Made by a program: the position numbers and the translations under genes. The notes beneath the pieces were generated by a model. It ran no database searches and was not told where the DNA came from. It saw nothing but the letters and a program-made list of their open reading frames with translations. Shown piece after piece: positions 42,101 to 50,837 of a DNA stretch of 64,000 nucleotides (the first letter of the stretch is position 1; every line of letters starts with the position of its first letter). The stretch covers positions 1 to 64,000 of the forward strand of contig HF988646.1 in NCBI GenBank assembly GCA_000434675.1, in the 5' to 3' direction. The stretch is from Faecalibacterium sp. CAG:1138 (GTDB lineage Bacteria; Bacillota; Clostridia; Christensenellales; CAG-917).

Positions 42101-45100
42101 ATGAAAGAATTTGTGCATTTACATCTACACACCGAATACAGTCTTCTCGACGGCATGGCCCGCATCAAAAAGGGCAAAAAAGGCACGCCGCTTTTGGACG
42201 CGTTGAAAGCCAAGGGCATGAAGGCCTGCGCCATCACCGATCACGGCAACATGTACGGCGTTTATCCTTTCGTCGAAACCTTCAATTCCGTCCGCAAAAA
42301 AGCGGTGGACAAATATAAGGAGCAGCTTGAAGCCGAGGGCAAAACCAAGGACGAAATCAAAGCTGCCGTCAAAGAGAACGCCGACAACTTAGACAGCATG
42401 AAGCCTATCATCGGCAGCGAGTTTTACGTGGTTGACAATCACAAGGTATTCGAGCACGGCGAAACGCGCAACCACCTTATATTGCTTGCCAAAAATCAGA
42501 CAGGCTACAAAAATCTGATGAAGCTGTCGAGCATATCTTTTATCGACGGATTCTATTACAAGCCGCGCATCGACATGCAGCTTCTTAAGGAGCACAGCGA
42601 GGGGCTTATCTGTCTTTCCGCGTGCATACAGGGCAAAATTCCGCAGCTTCTCTTAAACGACGACTACGAAGGCGCCAAAAAGCTGGCTCTGGAATTCAAG
42701 AGCATGTTTGCGCCGGGCGATTTTTATCTAGAATTGCAGTTTCACGGCACGCCGGAGCAGGCGAAAATGCCGTACGTCTATAGGGGCGAGGACAAACGCG
42801 ATATGCCGCTCTGGCAGCGTCAGCGTTATATAAATCCGCTTCTCAAAAAGCTTGCGGACGAAATCGGTGTAAAAGTGGTTGCCACCAACGACGTGCACTA
42901 TCTCACCAAAGAGGACGCCGAGGTTCAGGACGTTATGCTTTGCGTCAACATGCAGCGAAAAGTGGGCGATCCCGACCGTATGCGTATGGATCCGCACGAG
43001 TTTTATCTCAAAACCTACGACGAAATGCTCCTTATGCTGCCGGAATATCCGGAGGCTTTGGACACCACAGTCGAAATTGCCGACAAATGCAACGTCACGG
43101 TTGAAATCCGCGCGCCGGAAGGGCACTACGAAATTCCTAACTATGTTCCTGAGGGTGACGACGGCAAACCGCTGGGGATAACCGCGGAGGAATATCTTTC
43201 CCAAATGAGCTGGGCGGGGCTTAAAAAACGCTATTCGGTCATAACCAAAGAGCTTGAAGACAGAATGAGGATGGAGCTCGACGTCATCATAAAGATGGGT
43301 TTTGCGGGCTACTATCTCATCGTTTGGGACTACATCAACTGGGCCAAAAAGCACGGGATACCGATAGGGCCGGGGCGCGGAAGCGGCGTCGGCAGCATAG
43401 TGGCCTATTGCGTGGGCATAACCAACGTCGATCCTATCCGCTACAATCTTCTCTTCGAGCGTTTTCTGAACGTGGAAAGGATAAGCATGCCGGACTTTGA
43501 CGTGGACATCTGCATCGAAGGCCGCGGCAAGGTTATCGAATACGTATCTCACAAATATCACCCTGAAAACGTCACGCAGATCATCGCATTCGGCACGATG
43601 AGTGCGCGCTCGTCCTTAAAGGACGTGGCAAGGGCGTACGACATACCTTACGCCGACGCGGACAAGTGGTCCAAAGCCATACCTATGGAGGCGGGCAAGT
43701 GCAGCTTCGACAAGGCTTTGGGGCTTTACAAAAACGACGAAGGCAAGGTTGAAGGCGCGTCGCCTGACTTTATAGAGTTCTATGAAACCGACGCCACCGC
43801 ACACAGCATAATCGACATCGCAAGAAAACTCGAGGGCATGCCTCGCCAGACTTCCATGCACGCATGCGGCGTTTTGATATGCCCGAAAAAGGTTGTGGAA
43901 TATCTGCCGCTTCAGCGAAAGGAAGACAGCATCACCACCCAGTTCGACAAGGATCAGGTGGAAGCGATGGGGCTTGTCAAGATGGACTTTTTGGGTTTAA
44001 GAACCCTAACAGACATCAACCTCGCTTGTCAGTACGCCAAGGAAGACTACGGCGTCGACATCGACTTCGACAAAGCGGGCGTCGACGATCCGGAGGTTTA
44101 CGCCGAAATTTACAGCGGCGACACCGTCGGCATATTCCAGCTGGAAAGCGCGGGCATGTGCAAATTTATGCAGCGCCTGAAGCCTGACAAACTGGAGGAC
44201 GTCATCGCAGGCGTTTCGCTCTACAGGCCGGGCCCTATGCAGTTTATCGACTCCTACATTAAGGGTAAGCATAACCCCGAAAGCGTTCGCTACGTCGACG
44301 AAAAACTCAAAAAAATTCTCGACGTAACCTACGGTTGCATAGTCTATCAGGAACAGGTTATGCAGATTGCCCGCGAAGTGGCGGGCTACAGCCTCGGCGG
44401 CGCAGACCTTTTGCGCCGAGCCATGGGCAAGAAAAAAGTTGACATTATGAAGCACAACAAAGAAGTCTTCATAAACGGCGGCAAGCCTGACGAAAACAGG
44501 GCGGCGGTCATTCCGGGCGCAGTCAAGCTGGGCATGAAGGCGGAAGTGGCCAACTCGCTTTTCGATCAGATTTTGCAATTTGCGTCCTACGCGTTCAACA
44601 AATCCCACGCGGCGGCGTACAGCGTCATCACCTATCAGACAGCCTATCTCAAGCGCTACTACAGGGCGCAGTTCATGACGGCGATTCTCAACAACCGCAT
44701 CACCGACGCCAAGGAAATCGGCAAATATGTCAACTATCTCACGTCGGTCGACATCAAGGTTCTGCCGCCTGACATAAACCGCAGCAAGCAGAAGTTTGCC
44801 ACCGAGGGCAAAGCCGTCCGTTTCGGTCTTATGGCCATAAAGGGCGTCGGCGAGCAGGCCGTCGCGGAAATCGTTAAGGAAAGAGAGCAAAACGGCGTCT
44901 ATTCCGACCTTGAAGACGTAATCAGGCGAAACGCGGGCGTCGGCCTCAACAAACGCATGGTGGAGAACATGATAAAGGGCGGCGTTTTCGACTGTTTCGG
45001 CCGTACCAGAAGCACGCTTATGTCCTCTTACGAACAAATTATGGACATCGTCGCTCACGACAAAAAGAACAGCGAATCCGGCCAGCTTTCTCTCTTCGAC

Positions 45101-45895
45101 AATCTGTTTGGCGAGGAAGACGAAGCGTTGCAATCCTTCACCTACGTCAATCTGCCGGAGTACAGCGAAGTGGAAAAACTGGGCTACGAAAAGGAAGTTC
45201 TGGGTATGTATTCCACGGGACATCCGCTCAACAGCTTCAAAAACGCTCTCAAAAAATTCGGTTTCAACACCTCGATGCTCGTTGCCGAAGCCGACGACGA
45301 CGCATCAGACGACGTGGAAGAAGAAACCGTATCTCTCGACGAAAACGGCGAAATGAGGGAAACCGTTCGCTACGATCTGTCCCTCAACAATCAGCGAGTC
45401 AGCATGGGCGGCGTTCTGACGGAGATGACCAAAAAAATCAGCAAAAAGACGGGCAAAAACATGGGTTACGGCACGCTGGAGGATTTGTTCGGCACCATCG
45501 AAGTGGTTTTCTTCACGGACGCGTTTGAAAAATATCGTCACCTTCTGAAGGAAAACAGCTTCATAAGCGTAACGGGCACGCTCAGCGTACAGGCCGAGGA
45601 CAGGCCGAAGATAACCGTCAGGGAAGTTAAGGAGCTTTCCGCCGACGGCATTGAAGAAAAAGCTTCCGAACCCGAAAAGCACGGCATAATTTATCTCAGA
45701 ATGTCGCCTCGCTCCGACGTCGTAACCGCGGTGCAGAGGATACTTGCAAGATACAAGGGTGACAACGTCGTCCGAGTCAAGTTCCGCGACAACGACGTGA
45801 GGGAATTTCCTCAGAAAGTGGCAATCACCGACGCGCTTATGTTCGATCTCGGAATGACGGTCGGGCAAGAAAACGTCAAAGTCATTTACAAATAA
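42101..45895 (+). CDS. dnaE: DNA polymerase III alpha subunit (DnaE type)
   Basis: The 1264-residue polymerase begins with a PHP domain (FVHLHLHTEYSLLDGMARI, TDHGNMYGVYPF), then the palm with PIGPGRGSGVGSIVAY and the catalytic SMPDFDVDICIEGRG, fingers with GIFQLESAGM and YRPGPMQFI, tandem helix-hairpin-helix, and a C-terminal OB fold (GGVLTEMTKKISKKTGKNM). The PHP motif is intact, so it may have proofreading-like activity. It is DnaE1/DnaE3-sized, not PolC. Only a weak purine stretch (GAAAAGAAA) precedes the ATG, 16 bases after whiA. Confidence 0.97.
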   Translation: MKEFVHLHLHTEYSLLDGMARIKKGKKGTPLLDALKAKGMKACAITDHGNMYGVYPFVETFNSVRKKAVDKYKEQLEAEGKTKDEIKAAVKENADNLDSMKPIIGSEFYVVDNHKVFEHGETRNHLILLAKNQTGYKNLMKLSSISFIDGFYYKPRIDMQLLKEHSEGLICLSACIQGKIPQLLLNDDYEGAKKLALEFKSMFAPGDFYLELQFHGTPEQAKMPYVYRGEDKRDMPLWQRQRYINPLLKKLADEIGVKVVATNDVHYLTKEDAEVQDVMLCVNMQRKVGDPDRMRMDPHEFYLKTYDEMLLMLPEYPEALDTTVEIADKCNVTVEIRAPEGHYEIPNYVPEGDDGKPLGITAEEYLSQMSWAGLKKRYSVITKELEDRMRMELDVIIKMGFAGYYLIVWDYINWAKKHGIPIGPGRGSGVGSIVAYCVGITNVDPIRYNLLFERFLNVERISMPDFDVDICIEGRGKVIEYVSHKYHPENVTQIIAFGTMSARSSLKDVARAYDIPYADADKWSKAIPMEAGKCSFDKALGLYKNDEGKVEGASPDFIEFYETDATAHSIIDIARKLEGMPRQTSMHACGVLICPKKVVEYLPLQRKEDSITTQFDKDQVEAMGLVKMDFLGLRTLTDINLACQYAKEDYGVDIDFDKAGVDDPEVYAEIYSGDTVGIFQLESAGMCKFMQRLKPDKLEDVIAGVSLYRPGPMQFIDSYIKGKHNPESVRYVDEKLKKILDVTYGCIVYQEQVMQIAREVAGYSLGGADLLRRAMGKKKVDIMKHNKEVFINGGKPDENRAAVIPGAVKLGMKAEVANSLFDQILQFASYAFNKSHAAAYSVITYQTAYLKRYYRAQFMTAILNNRITDAKEIGKYVNYLTSVDIKVLPPDINRSKQKFATEGKAVRFGLMAIKGVGEQAVAEIVKEREQNGVYSDLEDVIRRNAGVGLNKRMVENMIKGGVFDCFGRTRSTLMSSYEQIMDIVAHDKKNSESGQLSLFDNLFGEEDEALQSFTYVNLPEYSEVEKLGYEKEVLGMYSTGHPLNSFKNALKKFGFNTSMLVAEADDDASDDVEEETVSLDENGEMRETVRYDLSLNNQRVSMGGVLTEMTKKISKKTGKNMGYGTLEDLFGTIEVVFFTDAFEKYRHLLKENSFISVTGTLSVQAEDRPKITVREVKELSADGIEEKASEPEKHGIIYLRMSPRSDVVTAVQRILARYKGDNVVRVKFRDNDVREFPQKVAITDALMFDLGMTVGQENVKVIYK

Positions 45896-45906
45896 TTTGT
45901 AAACGC

Positions 45907-45934
45907 TTGATTTTGACGCAAAATTTGATATAAT
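45907..45934 (+). promoter_or_regulatory. Promoter of pfkA
   Basis: TTGATT, 16 bases and TATAAT, 29 bases before the start. Confidence 0.7.
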
Positions 45935-45963
45935 TGAAACGAATAACACAAGGATTTTTGCTT

Positions 45964-46926
45964 ATGAAAAGAATTGCAATTTTGACTTCAGGCGGCGACG
46001 CTCCGGGCATGAACGCATGCATCAGGGCGGCCACCAGATACGCGCTCAGCAAAGGCTTCGACGTTTACGGCGTCGAAAGAGGCTATCAGGGCCTTATCGA
46101 AGGCGAACTTTTCCGTATGGGTTCCAGAAACGTTTCGGGCATCATTCACAAGGGCGGCACCTTCCTTAAAACCGCAAGATGTCCCGAATTCAAAACGCTC
46201 GACGGCCAGCGGCACGCGGCCGAAACCTTGGGAGCGTTCGGCATCGACGGGCTTATCTGCATCGGCGGCGACGGAACGTTCAGGGGAGCAAAGGATTTGT
46301 CCGACAACTTCGGCGTGAACGTAATCGGCATACCGGGCACCATCGACAACGATCTGGCTTACACGGATTATACTTTGGGCTTCGACACTGCCGTCAACAC
46401 CTGTATCTGGGCCATCAACTGTCTGCGCGACACCATGGGCAGTCACGACCGCGTGAGCCTTCTGGAGGTTATGGGCAGACGTTGCGGCGACATCGCGTTG
46501 TATGCGGGCATCGCCGGCGGTGCCGAATATATTCTGGTTCCGGAGGTTCCGTACGATCTCGACGCCATTTGCAAAAGCATTTCCATGAGCCAGAAGAGGG
46601 GCAAAACGTCCAACATGATCATCCTTGCCGAGGGCGCGGGCAATCAGGCCGACGTCTGCAAATATATTCTGGAAAAAACGGGCATCGAAGTCAAAACAAC
46701 CACGCTCGGTCATATTCAGCGCGGCGGCAGTCCGACGGTTTCCGACCGCGTGCTTGCGGCGAAACTTGCTGTCAAATCGGTCGATTTGCTGCTTGAGGGC
46801 AAAACCAATCGCGTTGTCGGCATACGCCACAACGAAATCATCGACGAAGACATCACCGAGGCTCTTAACATGCCTCGCACCTTCGACAAAGATCTTTACG
46901 ATATCACACTAACAATCGGTTTATAA
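45964..46926 (+). CDS. pfkA: ATP-type 6-phosphofructokinase
   Basis: The 320-residue glycolytic enzyme phosphorylates fructose 6-phosphate. AILTSGGDAPGMNACIRA opens the ATP site, CIGGDGTFRGAK carries Gly104, the residue that marks ATP rather than PPi use, and IPGTIDNDLAYTDYT holds the catalytic Asp. The upstream start at 45934 falls in the -10 box, so 45964 with AAGGA is used. It follows dnaE, a conserved clostridial order. A PPi-type paralogue lies immediately downstream. Confidence 0.96.
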   Translation: MKRIAILTSGGDAPGMNACIRAATRYALSKGFDVYGVERGYQGLIEGELFRMGSRNVSGIIHKGGTFLKTARCPEFKTLDGQRHAAETLGAFGIDGLICIGGDGTFRGAKDLSDNFGVNVIGIPGTIDNDLAYTDYTLGFDTAVNTCIWAINCLRDTMGSHDRVSLLEVMGRRCGDIALYAGIAGGAEYILVPEVPYDLDAICKSISMSQKRGKTSNMIILAEGAGNQADVCKYILEKTGIEVKTTTLGHIQRGGSPTVSDRVLAAKLAVKSVDLLLEGKTNRVVGIRHNEIIDEDITEALNMPRTFDKDLYDITLTIGL

Positions 46927-46974
46927 GCCGAAAATCAACACATAAAACACATTTTACAAAATTTGGAGGTTACT

Positions 46975-48222
46975 ATGAAAAATCTTAAAGGCGCTTGTAT
47001 GTTTGCGCAGTCCGGCGGTCCTACGTCGGTTATCAACAGCTCCGCGGCAGGCGTGTTTCTGGAGGCATTGAAGAGCCCTGAAATCACCAAGGTTTATGGC
47101 GCGGCTCACGGCATCAAGGGCGTTTTGGACGAGCAGTTCTACGACATCGGTCTTGAAGACAAAAAGGAGCTTGAACTTTTGAAATACACCCCAAGCTCCG
47201 CTTTGGGTTCGGTTCGCTACAAACTCAAAGACGTTTCCGTCGACGACACCGACTACAAACGCATTTTGGAAGTTTTCAAAAAATACGACATTCGCTATTT
47301 CTTCTACAACGGCGGCAACGACAGCATGGACACCTGCAACAAAATCAGCAAGTTCCTCAACGGTTCCGGCTGGGATTGCAACGTAATCGGCGTGCCTAAA
47401 ACCATCGATAACGATCTGTTCGGCACCGATCACTGCCCGGGTTTTGCTTCCGCCGCAAAATATATCGCCACCACTTTGATGGAAATCAATCTGGACGCAA
47501 AGGTTTACAACACCGGCATGGTGTGCGTCATCGAAGTTATGGGCAGAAATGCCGGCTGGCTGACCGCGGCCGCAAGCCTTGCGGGCTATAAGGGCCTCGG
47601 CGCAGACCTTATCTATCTTCCGGAAGTTGCGTTCGACGTTGACAAATTCGTATCCGACGTTGAGGGCGTTCTCGCCAAAAACGACAACAAGTGCATCGCA
47701 GTCGTTTCCGAAGGCATCAAGCTTGCCGACGGCAGATACGTAGGCGAATTCACCGCTTCCAAAACCGACCTCTTCGGTCACGCTCAGCTCGGCGGCGTAG
47801 GCCAGATGCTCGCAAACGTCATCAAAGAAAAAACCGGCATCAAAACCCGCGCAATCGAACTCAGCCTTATGCAGCGTTGCGGCGCGCACCTCGCTTCCAA
47901 AGTGGACGTAGAGGAAGCTTTCGGCGCAGGCGCGGAAGCAGTCAAAGCGGCGGTTTCCGGCGAAACCGACAAAATGGTTTGCTTCGAAAGGGATATGTCC
48001 ACCGGCCATTACGTCTGCAAATACAAGCTTCTGCCCCTGGAACTTGCGGCCAACACCGAAAAAACCGTTCCTTTGGATTGGATAACAAACAACGGCACCG
48101 CACTTTCCGACAAATTCGTCGAATACGCTCTGCCTCTCATTCAGGGCGACGCAAAAGCTCCGCTCGAAGACGGACTTCCGCGTTTTGCAAAACTTAAAAA
48201 AGTTTTGGTAGAAAAACTTTAA
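46975..48222 (+). CDS. pfp: PPi-type (or related) 6-phosphofructokinase
   Basis: The 415-residue protein is a longer PFK. Residues that set the phosphoryl donor are YNGGNDSMDTC (Asp116 in place of Gly) and GVPKTIDNDLFG (Lys142), both marks of pyrophosphate-dependent enzymes. The usual first Asp of the GGDD motif is Asn115. IEVMGRNAGWLTAAASLA is also typical. TTTGGAGG precedes ATG 46975, 48 bases after pfkA. Having both suggests reversible, PPi-sparing glycolysis. The donor is inferred from the motif. Confidence 0.88.
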   Translation: MKNLKGACMFAQSGGPTSVINSSAAGVFLEALKSPEITKVYGAAHGIKGVLDEQFYDIGLEDKKELELLKYTPSSALGSVRYKLKDVSVDDTDYKRILEVFKKYDIRYFFYNGGNDSMDTCNKISKFLNGSGWDCNVIGVPKTIDNDLFGTDHCPGFASAAKYIATTLMEINLDAKVYNTGMVCVIEVMGRNAGWLTAAASLAGYKGLGADLIYLPEVAFDVDKFVSDVEGVLAKNDNKCIAVVSEGIKLADGRYVGEFTASKTDLFGHAQLGGVGQMLANVIKEKTGIKTRAIELSLMQRCGAHLASKVDVEEAFGAGAEAVKAAVSGETDKMVCFERDMSTGHYVCKYKLLPLELAANTEKTVPLDWITNNGTALSDKFVEYALPLIQGDAKAPLEDGLPRFAKLKKVLVEKL

Positions 48223-48241
48223 TCGAAAATAATCAAATCGG

Positions 48242-48270
48242 TTTTCCGCAGCGGCTTCCGCTGCGGAAAA
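48242..48270 (+). other. Perfect stem-loop between pfp and the RNA methyltransferase
   Basis: TTTTCCGCAGCGG pairs with CCGCTGCGGAAAA around CTT. It lacks a T run on either side after the stem, so it is not a standard terminator; it could stabilise or process the mRNA between the two genes. Confidence 0.6.
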
Positions 48271-48287
48271 TTTAGCAAAGAGGATTT

Positions 48288-49982
48288 ATGAAAGTTTCCG
48301 ACGTTCTCACCGTCGAAATCGTCGACAGCGGAATGGAAGGCGAGGGCATAGCCAAGGTTGACGGCTACGTTCTTTTCGTTCCTATGGCGCTGAAGGGCGA
48401 AACGGTGCAAATAAGAATAGACCACCTAAAAAAGAATTTCGGCTACGCAACGCTGAAAAAAGTTGAGATTCCGTCCGACAAAAGGGTTCGGCCGGCGTGT
48501 CCCGTTTACGGCGTTTGCGGCGGATGCGACATGCAGCACGTTGCCTACGACGAGCAAAAGGAGCAAAAGCGCAGGCAAATCGAAACTTGTCTGAGGAAAA
48601 ACGCCGGCATCGAATTTTCGGTTCCGGAGGTTTACGGCGGATCAAATCGGTTCGCCTACCGCAACAAGCTTCAGATGCCGTTCGGACAAAAGGACGGCAA
48701 AGCCGTGCTGGGCTTTTTCAAGGAAGGGACGCATACGGTCGTTCCGACCGCGCGATGCGTTTTGCACGGCAAGTGGGCAGAAGATCTGATGAAAGCCGTT
48801 TTGTCGTGGGCAAACGAAAACAAGGTTTCCGTTTACGACGAAAGGTCCCAAAAGGGGATTCTCAGACATCTCGTGGCCCGAAACGTAGGCGGCCAAACGG
48901 TGATCGTCATCGTCGGAAACGGCAACAAACTGCCTGCTGCGGACAATCTTATCTCCGCCCTAAAAAGCGTTTTCGGCGACGGCTTCAAGCTCTATTTTTC
49001 TCCTAACCGCAAAAACACCAACGTCATTCTGGGCGAAAGCGTGACGGAAATTTACGGCAAAAACGTCAAAGCAAACGTCGGAGGAGTCAGGGTGGACGTA
49101 AGCCCTTACACTTTTTTGCAGGTGAACGACGAAGTGCGCGATACGATATATTCGGCCGTAGCGGCCGAGGTGGAAAACGGCGTTGACGTCGTCATCGACG
49201 CCTACTCCGGCATGGGCATAATGACCGCGCTTCTGTCCTCGAAAGCGAAGGAAGTTTACGGCGTCGAAATCGTTCCCGAGGCAGTTTCGGACGCCGACAA
49301 ACTGATGGCCGAAAACGGCATCAAAAACGTCAAAAACATCGCGGGCGACGCCGCAGAAGTGCTGCCGAAGCTTGCAAAAAGCCTCTCGGAAACGAAAGCG
49401 GATTACGTTTATCATTTGGCACAATCGCCATTTGAAGCAATAAAAAGCGGCCGAAAAACCTTTGAATTGCGTCTTTACGACGAAAAACGCCGCAGTCTTA
49501 AAGTCGGCGACGTCATCGAATTCTACACGGACGGCACCGACGAGAGGCTACTGAAAAAAGTCAAAAATCTTTTCGTATTCGACGATTTTTCCGCGCTTTT
49601 CAAAACGCTCGGCACGGGTGAAAACACCTGCGGCGCCGTTATGACCGAGGACGCAGCCATTTTAGGTATGGGCAAGTATTATTCCGAGGAACGCCAACAG
49701 AGAAACAAAGTCGTCGCCATAGAGCTTGCGCCCGCAGAAAAATCAATAACCGTCGTTTTGGATCCGCCACGGAAGGGTTGCGATCAAAAGACGCTTGCCG
49801 CGGTAAAGGAAGCCCGCCCCGAAAAGGTTATATACGTCAGCTGCAATCCCGCAACTCTTGCCCGCGACCTTGCGCTTTTGAAAACCGATTTCGATCTCGT
49901 TTCCGTCAGAGCCTACGACATGTTCCCTCAAACCAAGCACGTCGAAACCCTCGCCGTCCTTACGAAAAAAGGTAATACATGA
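48288..49982 (+). CDS. TrmA/RumA-type RNA (uracil-5) methyltransferase with inserted ASCH domain
   Basis: The 564-residue enzyme has an N-terminal TRAM domain, the Fe-S cysteines CPVYGVCGGCDMQHV with a fourth Cys in TARCVL, the SAM loop DAYSGMGIMTALL, a DPPRKGCD motif (Asp492) and the nucleophile in YVSCNPATLARDL (Cys519). Ordinary relatives have about 450 residues. The surplus is a block at residues about 374-484, between the SAM-binding strands and DPPR: YHLAQSPFEAIKSGRKTFEL, RSLKVGDVIEF and a late VVAIELAP. These are the hallmarks of an ASCH (PUA-like) RNA-binding domain. The frame is continuous. It probably makes 5-methyluridine in rRNA; the ASCH block could add substrate specificity. AAGAGG precedes the ATG. 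Confidence 0.88.
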   Translation: MKVSDVLTVEIVDSGMEGEGIAKVDGYVLFVPMALKGETVQIRIDHLKKNFGYATLKKVEIPSDKRVRPACPVYGVCGGCDMQHVAYDEQKEQKRRQIETCLRKNAGIEFSVPEVYGGSNRFAYRNKLQMPFGQKDGKAVLGFFKEGTHTVVPTARCVLHGKWAEDLMKAVLSWANENKVSVYDERSQKGILRHLVARNVGGQTVIVIVGNGNKLPAADNLISALKSVFGDGFKLYFSPNRKNTNVILGESVTEIYGKNVKANVGGVRVDVSPYTFLQVNDEVRDTIYSAVAAEVENGVDVVIDAYSGMGIMTALLSSKAKEVYGVEIVPEAVSDADKLMAENGIKNVKNIAGDAAEVLPKLAKSLSETKADYVYHLAQSPFEAIKSGRKTFELRLYDEKRRSLKVGDVIEFYTDGTDERLLKKVKNLFVFDDFSALFKTLGTGENTCGAVMTEDAAILGMGKYYSEERQQRNKVVAIELAPAEKSITVVLDPPRKGCDQKTLAAVKEARPEKVIYVSCNPATLARDLALLKTDFDLVSVRAYDMFPQTKHVETLAVLTKKGNT

Positions 49983-49983
49983 A

Positions 49984-50489
49984 ATGTTGAACGGAAATTT
50001 TATAAAAGGTCTTTTAACCGAGAACAAACTGCTCGGCGCGGAAGCGGCATCGAAAACGGCATGAAAGCGGCCGTGGAACTTGCGAACGTCATTCTTAAAA
50101 CCAAATCGTCCAAAAAAGAAGACCTTTGGGCGTACGAGGTAACTTACTATAAAAAGCGCGGAGCCGATCACGTCGGCATCGACGTTCTGAAACGCTGGCT
50201 GCTGGCGGCAAAACCGTCGGATCTGGACTGGCTTTTCGAAAAGGGCGTCGTGGACGAAAAGAACATGGCGGACGCGGCCACCGGCCACCTCATAGTTTTA
50301 AGTTTTCCCGAGCTTTTGCAAAAGGTAAAAAGAGGCTTCACGAGATTGCCGCTTCTCCTCAGAATGAACGACATGCTTATGCGCGCAAAACGCGCCGCCG
50401 CGCTCGGCCGGAAAATACCTTCTTCCTACAACGAAGACAAAATTTCTTCCTGGCGCGCAAAAATCGAAAAAACCGTTTACGGCAAATAA
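49984..50489 (+). pseudogene. Remnant of an FAD-dependent (geranylgeranyl-reductase-like) oxidoreductase
   Basis: Two overlapping frames look like pieces of one protein. The first (49984-50064) reads FIKGLLTENKLLG, like the end of the FAD-binding part of geranylgeranyl reductase family proteins. The second (50061-50489) continues with SGIENGMKAAVELANVILKT and a helical C-terminal domain. The expected GDAAG-like glycine segment between them is missing and the frame changes, and the N-terminal 200-250 residues are gone. An ATGA overlap at 50061 could still allow translation of the 142-residue tail. I favour a decayed gene, though a short functional protein cannot be excluded. Confidence 0.55.
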
Positions 50490-50720
50490 TTTTCGGATTT
50501 TATTGTTTATTATGTAAGCATTTATATTGATAGAAAAAGATAGGCGCCGCAGTCCCTTATAAAGCGGCAGCGCAAAAAATTTCTGCGCCGAAAAAAATTT
50601 GCGGTTTGCAAAAATTATGCAAACAACAAGTTTTTATAAAAAATTTAGATAATATTCGAAAATTCGACAAAAAACGGACAATGCACCGTCCGTTTTTGTA
50701 TTGCGCCAAAAACGACTACA
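50490..50720. other. Intergenic stretch with hairpins, no gene recognised
   Basis: The gap contains a GC-rich hairpin at about 50543-50573 (GCGCCGC / GCGGCAGCGC), an A/T-rich stretch with repeated TTTGCAAA-like words and, at its end, a strong terminator. No ORF with a ribosome site is convincing. It could encode a small RNA of about 150-200 bases, but no known family is recognised. Confidence 0.4.
50667..50699. terminator. Bidirectional terminator upstream of the nrdD control region
   Basis: ACAAAAAACGGAC pairs with GTCCGTTTTTGT around AATGCACC. Confidence 0.85.
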
Positions 50721-50768
50721 CCACAACATATTGTGTCTCGCAAAAAAAGTGCATACAATATGATGTAT
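50721..50768 (+). promoter_or_regulatory. Pair of NrdR boxes
   Basis: Two 16-base near-palindromes, CCACAACATATTGTGT (50721-50736) and ATACAATATGATGTAT (50753-50768), lie 32 bases apart centre to centre, three helical turns, as is usual for NrdR boxes (consensus ACACWATATATWGTGT). The second ends 5 bases before the -35 box. NrdR-ATP/dATP would repress nrdD when dATP is high. No nrdR gene is in the window. Confidence 0.85.
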
Positions 50769-50773
50769 TTCGA

Positions 50774-50802
50774 TTGACATTGAACGGGGCGTTTGCTATA
50801 AT
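50774..50802 (+). promoter_or_regulatory. Promoter of nrdD
   Basis: A perfect consensus: TTGACA, 17 bases, TATAAT. Confidence 0.95.
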
Positions 50803-50837
50803 CAAAAACGTACATTTCACAAAAGGAGGAAGCAACA

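Noticed and set aside
44006..45223. 405-residue minus-strand ORF opposite dnaE
   Set aside because: Antisense shadow; dnaE motifs are intact across this stretch.
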